From Limonium bicolor (lineage: Eukaryota > Streptophyta > Magnoliopsida > Caryophyllales > Plumbaginaceae): a stretch of DNA of 64,000 bases. Each line of letters starts with the position of its first letter. Positions within the stretch are counted from its first letter, which is position 1. The stretch spans positions 86,298,300 through 86,362,299 of the forward strand of contig CM041777.1 of the NCBI GenBank assembly GCA_023374045.1. Direction: 5' to 3'. Shown one piece after another: positions 56,713-64,000 of this stretch. The position numbers were made by a program, and so were the translations under genes. Below the pieces are notes generated by a model. That model had not been told where the DNA came from. It did no database searches and worked only from the letters and a program-made list of their open reading frames with translations.

Positions 56713-59677
56713 CCTGAAAATCAATACCAGGTACTTGGTGAAATCCTTTGGCGACAAGCCTCGCTTTCAGCCTTTCTACAGAGCCATCAGCACGACATTT
56801 GGTTCTAAAAACCCACTTACATCCCACTACATTCATGTTGGGTTGTCTTGGAACTAGACACCATGTGCTGTTTTGATGAAGAGCATCCATCTCCTCTTGC
56901 ATAGCCTTAAACCAAGCTGGATCTTGTAAGGCTTGTTTAACTGTGCGCGGTTCCTTTGGAATAACAACCTGCTGACTGACATTTGCTTCAGTTTGGTGTC
57001 TTGTCTTAGAACGTGTAAGCATAGGATGGGTGTTAATCATCTGTGTTGGGTGCTGAGAGTCAATGGGAAGATCAACAACAAGATCAATAGCAGGAGCAGC
57101 AGACAAATCCAGACCAGTATCACAATCTGGATGAATAACAGTTTCAGGTTGAGGAGAAGTATCACTAGAGAGGGTGACTGCAGTAGGAGTAGTCTCAGGT
57201 TGCAGAGGGGAAGAAGTTTTGTGAGGCTCTTCGGCAATAGGTAGAAAAATAGGTAAATTGTTGTTAAGAGGATTGTGTTTGTGAGCATCTGAAGCAGTTT
57301 CAGGTGTGACGTATTCCTGTGGACTATCAACAAAGAGTTTGAAGGTAGTGATGAAATTTTCAGAACTGGATGAGAAGCTCGGGTTTACAGTTCTGTAAGG
57401 AAAAATAGTTTCATCAAAAACGACATGGCGGGAAATATAGATTTTCCTGGATGGTATATGATAACAGCGGTAGCCTTTGTGCAGATTGCTATAACCAATG
57501 AAAACACAGGGTAAGGACCTTGGTTCAAGCTTGTGACATGGCTTGTTTCGAAGAAAGGGAAAACATCTGCAACCAAAGGTTTTGAGAGATGAGTAATCAG
57601 GTTGTTTGTTGAAGATTTTAACAAAAGGTATTTGGAAATTCAGAGTAGATGAAGGCAGTCTGTTGATCAGAAAGACTGAGGTCATGAAGGCTTCAGTCCA
57701 AAAATGAATGGGTAGGTTTGAGTGATACAACAAGGTAAGACTCATCTCAACAATATGTCGATGTTTCCGCTCTGCAACACCATTCTGTTCAGGGGTTCCA
57801 GGACATGAGACTTGCTGAATAATTCCAAGACTGCTCAGCAATTGTGTAAAGGCAAGACTCATAAACTCACCTCCTCCATCACATTGAAAAATTCTGATTT
57901 TCTTATCAAACTGACATTCAATCATGCGTTGAAATTTAACAAAAGTTTGCAGAAAGTCTGATTTCTTCTTCAAAAGATAAAGCCAAGTAAAACGACTACT
58001 ATCATCAATGAAAACTACATAGTATCTGAATCCACTAGATGAAGCAACAGGTGCAGGACCCCAGATGTCACAGTGGACTTTATCAAATACATCAGCAGAA
58101 ACTTTATTACCAGATTTGAAGGGAAGTCTACAGCTTTTTCCCATCTGACAACTAGAACAAACATTAGACTCCCTCTTCCAAGAGCTGACATCAATTCCTT
58201 GAAGTTGATGCAAACTCTGAATCATCTTGGAGTGGGGATGTCCTAGTCGAGCATGCCACACATCTGCTGTAGCTTTATTTGTTGTGCAGACCAGATGAGC
58301 TTCATTGAGAACTTTATCAACAGAATATAGTTCACCAGACTTTCTTCCCTTGATTAAGACTTCACCTGTCACTCGATCCTTTATATAAAAACCAGAGTCA
58401 ACAAATTCAACCGTGCAGAAATTATCTTTAGTTAGACGACTAACAGATAATAAGTTTCTCTTCAGTTCTGGAACAACCAGAACATTGTTCAATTTTACTG
58501 AACCATTTTGACCTTCAAGCTGACTTTCTCCAGTATATTGTATACTTAGCTTCGAGCCATTGCCAACAACTACAGAGTCACTACCTCTATATGGTTTAGG
58601 TTGAATAATCATACCTGTGTTGTTTATCATATGAGTTGTAGCAGCTGAGTCGATGTATAAGGCTGAGGAATCTTCATCAGTTGTTATGGTATTAAAGGCT
58701 TTGGGGAGACTCTCTTCTGTAGCAGCTGTATACGAGTGATCCCATCTGTAGAAGCAAGAGAGAGCAGTATGATTTGTTCTCCCACAGATTTGGCAGGGAT
58801 TGACAACTGAACCTGATGTTGCACCAATATCAGACGATTCTTGACTCTTATATCCTAATTTTTGTTGATAGTAACCACTCCTTTGACTTCCTCTTCCACG
58901 GTAAGAATTTATACCTCCTCTTCCGCGGTAGGAATTACCAGATCCTCTACCTCGTTGATAGTTATTGCTGCTGGTGTTTTCTTGCGTAACAGTAAACGCA
59001 GAATCTTGAAGATTAGAAGTTACCTCTTCTTTGTCATCTTCTCCTTCTCTTAGATCATAGGCTTCTATAGCAGCAATGAACTCCTTGAGAGTAGGAGTAG
59101 GTGTACGAGTCAGCATTATTGATCGAAGGACTCTGTACCTTCTTCCGCAACCTTGAGCGAAGATCAGAACCTTGTCATCTTCAGGCACAGCATGTTTAAT
59201 CGCAGAGAGACTGTCGCAGACTGCTTTGAACTCCTTGATGTACTCCTTTATCGATTTCTCTCCAAGCTTGAGGGATCTGAGTTTTTGCTTGAGTTGAAAT
59301 TCACGATCCTTTGTTGATCGAAGAAACTCATTTTGTAACTCGCTCCAGATAGCTTTAGCAGAGAGACAATCTATCACATGATCTACACAGTCTTCCGAGA
59401 TGGTTGCGATTAACCAGGTCCTGACCAGAGCATCCTTCTCCTTCCATTTGATCAGATCTTCTTCTTCAATCGGTGGTTCTTTTTCTATTATTTCAAGAAC
59501 ACGTACAGATTCAAGAAGATTCAACATTTGAGTTCTCCAGCTGAGGTAGTTGCGCTCTCCATTCAACTTGATCGTCGAAATGCCGATTAGCTGATAAAGA
59601 TTTGACGCTGAAAGAGTGAAGCTGGATCCAGATTTGGAACTCGCTTTATCTGATGTAGATGTCTCTGAATCGGCCAT
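56594..59677 (-). CDS. gag-pol: Ale Copia gag-protease-integrase polyprotein, truncated by frameshift in RT
   Basis: 1027 codons from ATG 59677. Order: UBN2-type gag (about residues 35-215, with [16 protein letters not shown] near the start), an RGRG-rich basic segment (about 240-270), a CCHC knuckle [14 protein letters not shown] (about 295), protease active site [10 protein letters not shown] (about 340), pre-integrase [12 protein letters not shown] (about 475), integrase core with DIWGP, DGGGEF and [14 protein letters not shown] (about 535-640), and the start of reverse transcriptase, [12 protein letters not shown] (about 950). The last 20-30 residues follow a frame change after DFQET (about 56712) and are not native. 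It would package, process and integrate element RNA; as it stands, RT and RNase H are not in frame. Confidence 0.93.
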   Translation of the reverse strand: MADSETSTSDKASSKSGSSFTLSASNLYQLIGISTIKLNGERNYLSWRTQMLNLLESVRVLEIIEKEPPIEEEDLIKWKEKDALVRTWLIATISEDCVDHVIDCLSAKAIWSELQNEFLRSTKDREFQLKQKLRSLKLGEKSIKEYIKEFKAVCDSLSAIKHAVPEDDKVLIFAQGCGRRYRVLRSIMLTRTPTPTLKEFIAAIEAYDLREGEDDKEEVTSNLQDSAFTVTQENTSSNNYQRGRGSGNSYRGRGGINSYRGRGSQRSGYYQQKLGYKSQESSDIGATSGSVVNPCQICGRTNHTALSCFYRWDHSYTAATEESLPKAFNTITTDEDSSALYIDSAATTHMINNTGMIIQPKPYRGSDSVVVGNGSKLSIQYTGESQLEGQNGSVKLNNVLVVPELKRNLLSVSRLTKDNFCTVEFVDSGFYIKDRVTGEVLIKGRKSGELYSVDKVLNEAHLVCTTNKATADVWHARLGHPHSKMIQSLHQLQGIDVSSWKRESNVCSSCQMGKSCRLPFKSGNKVSADVFDKVHCDIWGPAPVASSSGFRYYVVFIDDSSRFTWLYLLKKKSDFLQTFVKFQRMIECQFDKKIRIFQCDGGGEFMSLAFTQLLSSLGIIQQVSCPGTPEQNGVAERKHRHIVEMSLTLLYHSNLPIHFWTEAFMTSVFLINRLPSSTLNFQIPFVKIFNKQPDYSSLKTFGCRCFPFLRNKPCHKLEPRSLPCVFIGYSNLHKGYRCYHIPSRKIYISRHVVFDETIFPYRTVNPSFSSSSENFITTFKLFVDSPQEYVTPETASDAHKHNPLNNNLPIFLPIAEEPHKTSSPLQPETTPTAVTLSSDTSPQPETVIHPDCDTGLDLSAAPAIDLVVDLPIDSQHPTQMINTHPMLTRSKTRHQTEANVSQQVVIPKEPRTVKQALQDPAWFKAMQEEMDALHQNSTWCLVPRQPNMNVVGCKWVFRTKCRADGSVERLKARLVAKGFHQVPGIDFQETLVLLSSFLQFVQFSLLLLLRVGKFDNLMSKMLFCMVT

Positions 59678-59711
59678 GACAAGATTTTTCGAGAGCGGAA
59701 GTGAAATTTAT

Positions 59712-59723
59712 GCTCTGATACCA
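59712..59723 (-). other. Primer binding site (tRNA-iMet) of Ale Copia
   Basis: The reverse complement TGGTATCAGAGC touches the LTR end ...TTCA at 59724 with no gap. This sets the full LTR at 240 bp. Confidence 0.9.
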
Positions 59724-59963
59724 TGAAGAATAGTAGTGAGAATAAGAATGCAGATAAACGACGTCATTGGAGAAGAATGGGCTAGAGTAGAGAAGAAGAG
59801 ATAGATGCACGACAGAGAGAGCATAGAAGAACTGAGAATGATGAGCTTTTCTTATTATTCAGAAAGATACAGAGAGCTAGTATTTATATCCTATAGCCTC
59901 CTTTACCGCGCCAGATCATTACATTTATTTAGCCACATCAGCACTACTTAATATAGTCTTACA
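59724..59963 (-). repeat. 5' LTR of Ale Copia (240 bp, complete)
   Basis: Minus strand from TGTAAGACTATATT (59963) to ATTCTTCA (59724). A minus-strand TATA box (TATAAATA) is at 59881-59888. Confidence 0.9.
59881..59888 (-). promoter_or_regulatory. TATA box of Ale Copia 5' LTR
   Basis: TATAAATA on the minus strand, about 75 bases from the LTR start. It is duplicated in the 3' LTR at 55335-55342. Confidence 0.55.
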
Positions 59964-61913
59964 TAAAGCCCCCAAATTTAATTTGATTACACCTAATACC
60001 CCATTTATTTTCGGTAATGCATTTATACTACTTAAACTTAATTAAAAGCTTGTAAATGCATAAATAAAATGGCCTAAAATACATGGCCTTATTACAAACA
60101 TTGGCTTGCAAAATAAATTACACATAAATGTCCCAAAAACACTTATAATTCTCGGCCTCACCACACACTTTCCATTTAATTACCAAACTTCCACATAATG
60201 TCTTAAATTTGACATTTATGTTACTTAATCACTTAGATAAATTTACTAAGCCATTTATTTAAACATTTTAAGGTCAAAAATGACCTTATTACCATGTTCT
60301 CTCACGGCAATTAATATAGAAATAGCTTAGAACATTTTAACTTAGCAAAGTTAATGTTTAAGTGATTTATACCTTGATTTAGCTTGAATAATTCCTTGTT
60401 TGAATTCGGCCAGCCTTAGATAAAATTTCCAAAGCTTCTCTTGCATGTTTCAAACAGCAAACAAGGCCTAGTAGTCTCCAAGAAAGATCTAACCATAAGG
60501 AGTAATTTAATGTAAGATTTAAGGCAAAAATCACCTTAAAAATGCAAGGGAAGTTCAAAGTGGTTTCGGCCTGAACCAAACACACCACAAGGTGTTAGAT
60601 CCACCATATTGACATAGGAAATAGTTAGATCTCGAAATGCTACCTTGTTGTTAGGTTTTACCTTGGAAAAATGCCTTAAAAGAGTGTATTTCCTTTGGAT
60701 CTCGGTCATCCTTGCTCCAAATGGCTAACCAACAGATTCCACATGAAAAGGAGAAGAAGTTGAGGCTATGACCAAAGTTTCACAGCCGAAATTGAAGGGA
60801 ATCAAAAGTTATGAGCTTAAAGCACATTTTTACCTTAAAATGTAGATTTGGACAACCTTGGTCCCTCTACTGGTCTCAACCGAGTTTAGCTCTTGTTCTA
60901 ACCTTAGAACACTGAGAATAATCCATAGGAATTGATGAGCCACGAAATCTAGGTGTTGGTAGTGAAGAGATGAAGAAAGAGAAAAAAAAAATGACATTAA
61001 AACACTTACATTAAGAGCTTAGGAGCTAGGTTTGCCTTCCATGATCAAGAACACACTTGAGAGCTTCAAAGGAAGGGGAGAGCTCGGCTGGGCAGAAGAG
61101 GATCGGACAAGGAAGGGAGAAATGAGTGGAAAGGCTTGAATTATTTGAAAAAGTAAGTTAATTTTCAAAAAGTAAATGTATTAGGTAGGAATTATTGTCA
61201 ATCAAGGACTTATGCTGCCTCCTCTCTTATTGCAGCCGATTTCCATGGTCCAAGTGGGTCAATTAATTGACCATTGACCATACTTGGTCAATTTGACTCA
61301 TGCGGGCCCCACTTTAGGGTTTTATTAATATTTTAATATTAAATTTGTAAAAATTCGTAAATTTCTGGAATTAAATTCCTAATATCATATAATATGATAT
61401 TTTATTATATTTAAAGGTATTTATAACCTTTTAGCCCATTTAAAACCAATTTAGAAGGCGATTACACAAAAACGTGCTTTAAGGAGTTTTAGTGCACATT
61501 TTGTGTTGCAAGGTGTTTCTGGGCTTGGTTTTCTTTGACAACGGTTTTGTTGTGTTCCTTAAATGATACTTGATCATGGTATTCAATTTTATATCATTTA
61601 GAGGTCATTTGATTTTTAAGGTTTCCTAGAGCACCTTTTTGCCCTTTTTGACCTTGAAGCATGTAAATGCTTTTTCTTTGTGTTGGAGTGTTGTCCAACG
61701 GTTATAATATGTTTAGTATTGTGTTAATATGCTTAGGACAAATTTTTAGGTCCTAAGTAGTTCAGGGTATTTATTTACTCTTAGCAGTCAAAGGGTGCAA
61801 CATCTTGATTTGTGTTGACCACTGTTGTTCTCAGTTGACTTTTAAGGCATGTTTAGGCCTTAATTAATGTGATTAAATATTTAATCCATGCTTTAATAAT
61901 TTGGGGTATTTCA

Positions 61914-61918
61914 TGCAG
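61914..61918. repeat. Target-site duplication TGCAG (right) of Gypsy solo LTR
   Basis: Exact copy of 49964-49968, immediately after the LTR boundary GGGGTATTTCA. The SIRE-like gag resumes here. Confidence 0.88.
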
Positions 61919-62884
61919 TCTGTAGACAAATACAAGAAGATTGTCAGAAAGAAGTGTGGTAATGTATCTTCTTCTTCTTCTAGTAAAGCTATTATATTAA
62001 ATGACCAAGTCTTGCAGGTTAACTCAACCTAGCACAGTCAAGAATGTGTCTATATCGCTGATAACTAAATCAGACAAGCTAAGGCTGAATTGATGGACAT
62101 CATAGTCAAAGAAAGTGAGGCTGAGACTATAGAAGACTTTGTCTTCATAGTAAAGAATTTTCAGAAATTCATGCTTAATCAGCCAAATCGACAGAGTCGG
62201 TCGTTCTTGAATACCTCCAAACAGGTCTTCAACTCTGTCACCTGCTTCAACTGCAACAAACCCGGTCACTTCAAGAAAGACTGCCCTCTCCTTAAAAATC
62301 AGTTTACAAAACCTCAAGGGAGATCACTGATGGCATCTGTTGGTTGGGGAGACTTAGACTCTGACGACCAAGATGAGGAATCAAGCGGTCTAATTTGTCT
62401 CATGGCGCATGATACAACTGAGTCCATGATCCCTGACAACGAGGTAACTCACTCTCATCTTGAGACATATTTTTACCGTATATCTCCTATGGGTTTTATG
62501 AATTTGATTGCTAAAATAGTTTCTGAGACTAACTCTCTTAAGGCTGATCTCAACAGAAAAATCACCGAGTTAACTGAGGAACTCGAGATTTCAAAAGGGC
62601 TTATGTATGCTTTAAGAGATGAAACTGAGGAACACAAGACTATTTTCTGCTCACTTAGGCTAGATATGCAAGACTCTAGGCGACATGTTGACTCCCTTAC
62701 AAAGGAGCTTGACAAAGTCAAGAGTCTTACAGAATCTAACCAAAGGGACCAAGAAGAGTCACTCACTCAGATTGACACTCTCAAACATGATCTCACTGTT
62801 TTTTCTCACAAATGTTGTGCCCTTCAAAATGAGTTGAATAGTTCTGAATCCAGAGTCATTTCCCTAAACTCTTCTGTCAAATAA
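61919..62884 (+). pseudogene. gag: Copia gag, C-terminal part with zinc knuckle and coiled coil
   Basis: From 61919 the frame reads DKYKKIVRKKCGN and soon hits stops (about 62030 and 62065). The clear open part is 62090-62884 (264 codons). It contains FVFIVKNFQKFM, the CCHC knuckle CFNCNKPGHFKKDC, an acidic stretch (WGDLDSDDQDEE) and a long heptad-rich region (about residues 150-260, for example LTEELEISKGLMYALRDETE) predicted to form a coiled coil. It stops at TAA 62882-62884, earlier than expected, so gag is broken a second time. The knuckle binds element RNA. The large coiled coil is typical of SIRE-like gag. Confidence 0.82.
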
Positions 62885-63420
62885 CTCACTCAAAAGCTGA
62901 AACAAAAAGAGCACACCCTCTCTCTCAAGCTAGTCAATTTCATCAAACAGGTTACTTCCTCTGAATTGCCTGAGTGGGCCAACTCCAAAATCAAAGAAGT
63001 CAGTCAGGATCGTGACGATCTCTGACGGAAAGTAGAAAAACTTTCTAAAGAGATTGTCAATTAAGATCTGGGGTTGGAACCACTCAATCCAAGCCCAAGT
63101 GGCACAAAGGTAAATTCGACATTCCCAAAATATGTCCAAATCCAACAACAAACCCAAGCGCCAACAACAAAAAGAAAATTTTGGTTCATGGTGGAAAGGA
63201 CAACACAATATGTCAATCTTCCTCCTACCAAGATCTGCGGTTATTGTGGAAACCCAGGACATCGGGACAATGCCCGTGACAAATTAAATAGAGATCTCTC
63301 GTTCAACCTTAAATGCGTCAGATAGATTCTTGAAGCTAGAGAAAAGTTGAAACAATCTGGTTTGAAAAGGGAACCCAAGTACATCTGGGTTCCTAAAACT
63401 AATAAATGATCTCTTGTTTT
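62885..63420 (+). pseudogene. Copia gag end with degenerate second zinc knuckle
   Basis: Coding remnants in several frames. A knuckle-like CGYCGNPGHRDNA at about 63235-63275 keeps the first two Cys and the His but has Ala in place of the last Cys. A KYIWVPKTNK stretch at about 63375-63405 is the motif that usually precedes protease in this group; it is followed by a TGA at about 63408. Only short frames are open. Confidence 0.65.
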
Positions 63421-64000
63421 GTAGGTGAAGGTGAATGAAGACTGCTGGTACTTAGATAGTGGATGCTTTCATCACATGACCGGAGATCCAAATCAATAGG
63501 TAAGGTTACTTTTGGAAATAACAACCAAGGTGAAATCGTGGGAGTTGGATTTGTAGGTAACCCCTCCAAATTCAAAGTTGATGGAGTCCATCTGGTCACT
63601 GGACTTCAACACAGTCTGTTAAGCATTTCTCAAATTTATGATAGATTTAATTTGGTACTTTTTTCATCTTCAGATTGTAAAGTTTTCGACGAGTGTATAG
63701 GGTCCCTAAAAGCCATTAGACGTAGAGAAGGAAATATTTACAAAATGTGCTTTTCAATCAACCCGGATGACCAAGTCTGTCTCAATGTTCATTCCTAGAA
63801 TCAACTGATGTGGCACACCAGACTCGGTCATGCAAACCACCGGCTATTGAATAAACTCAAAAGTAAGGACCTAGTTGTTGGTTTACCCGATACAAACTTT
63901 GACACAGACTCCGTCTGTGAAGCATGTATAAAGGTAAACACACTCAGTCATCTTTCAAAAGTAAGTCAACTCTCTCTACTAGCTCTCCATTGGAACTGCT
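63421..64000 (+). pseudogene. pol: Copia protease and pre-integrase region, cut by window end
   Basis: WYLDSGCFHHMTGD is encoded from 63445, with the protease Asp-Ser-Gly at 63455-63463. A frame change follows within about 40 bases. The frame 63463-63798 then gives GKVTFGNNNQGEIVGVG, LVTGLQHSLLSISQIYD and IYKMCFSIN, ending at a stop (63796-63798). Next comes MWHTRLGHANHRLLNKL (from about 63808) and CEACIKV, the His/Cys pre-integrase zinc region. Integrase core, RT and RNase H would lie to the right of the window. Confidence 0.82.

Larger units (their letters stand above)
55201..59963 (-). mobile_element. Ale/Retrofit-type Ty1/Copia retrotransposon, young but frameshifted
   Basis: The right LTR (59724-59963, 240 bp) abuts an iMet primer site, followed on the minus strand by gag-pol from 59677 down to about 55430, a PPT, and the left LTR (55201-55417). 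The left copy lacks the last 23 bp of the LTR. Over their shared 217 bp the LTRs look identical by eye. The gag knuckle [14 protein letters not shown] and the short LTRs point to the Ale lineage. Several frame changes in reverse transcriptase and RNase H inactivate it. No clean target duplication is seen (TAAAG on the right, ATTAA on the left), in keeping with the truncated left end. Confidence 0.9.
49969..61913 (-). mobile_element. Gypsy solo LTR (minus strand) carrying two later insertions
   Basis: On the minus strand it starts TGAAATACCCC (61913) and ends GAGGGGTGTTACA (49969), flanked by the TGCAG duplication. No PBS or PPT lies between, so internal sequence was lost by LTR-LTR recombination. 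Without the Ale Copia (4.76 kb) and the insert at about 50.9-52.56 kb, the LTR is roughly 5.5 kb. It is homologous to the LTR at 32262-39316 in the opposite orientation. The rest is A/T-rich and non-coding: 50000-50890, 52565-55200 and 59964-61913 contain no supported gene. Confidence 0.82.
48499..64000 (+). mobile_element. SIRE-like Ty1/Copia retrotransposon, interrupted and cut by window end
   Basis: LTR (48499-49325), iMet primer site (49328-49339) and gag start (49370) are followed by a foreign solo LTR at 49969-61913 with a TGCAG duplication. The element then resumes at 61919 with the rest of gag, a CCHC zinc knuckle, a coiled coil, a second degenerate knuckle, protease DSG and the pre-integrase His motif. 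The large gag with a coiled coil resembles the SIRE/Maximus lineage; this is an inference from layout. Stops and frame changes show it is dead, and it predates everything nested in it. The 3' half lies beyond the window. Confidence 0.8.

Noticed and set aside
56933..57244. 103-codon plus-strand frame
   Set aside because: It is antisense to the well-supported Ale Copia integrase/RT coding frame.

Overview
The window is plant nuclear DNA, most likely from a eudicot with a large, repeat-rich genome. The evidence is a five-exon gene for the TRAPP subunit BET3/TRAPPC3 with GT-AG introns, tRNA-iMet-type primer binding sites, Ty3/Gypsy and Ty1/Copia retrotransposons with 5-bp target-site duplications (TSDs), and a plant-type LINE with an RNase H domain. 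There are no bacterial-type operons, CRISPR arrays or RNA genes. Almost everything outside the TRAPPC3 locus is transposable elements nested in one another.

Region 1 (1-32261): a Gypsy element on the minus strand (LTR of about 4.16 kb, TGAAATACCCC...GTGTTACA, non-coding interior). Its 3' LTR runs off the left edge of the window. It was split by a 20.2-kb plus-strand Ogre/Tat-like element (4671-24890) with a perfect CATAC duplication. That element has very long LTRs (7.15 and 5.90 kb), a PBS, a PPT, an internal 175-bp tandem array and no recognisable gag-pol.

Region 2 (32262-39316): part of a plus-strand LTR of the same general Gypsy type. A 5'-truncated LINE (minus strand, FADD reverse transcriptase and RNase H) is inserted in it with a perfect 16-bp duplication. 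The LTR ends inside an exon-like reading frame (39317-39464).

Region 3 (39317-48498): the only gene-like interval. It holds a truncated exon, small tandem repeats, a palindromic MITE-like element and the apparently intact TRAPPC3/BET3 gene (44042-46718, minus; 187 aa predicted).

Region 4 (48499-64000): a plus-strand SIRE-like Copia element begins with its LTR, PBS and gag. Its gag is broken by a minus-strand Gypsy solo LTR (49969-61913, TSD TGCAG). That solo LTR was itself invaded by an unclassified LTR-like insert with an AGGCGG hairpin minisatellite (about 50.9-52.56 kb) and by a young Ale-type Copia (55201-59963, minus). The Copia LTRs look identical, but its pol carries several frameshifts. 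SIRE-like gag, protease and pre-integrase sequence resumes at 61919 and runs off the right edge.

Insertion order from the nesting: SIRE-like Copia, then solo-LTR Gypsy, then Ale Copia on the right; Gypsy, then Ogre-like on the left. I found no evidence of a new cellular system. The most notable items are the giant non-coding Ogre-like element, its LTR asymmetry and satellite-like array, and the end-truncated Ale copy.
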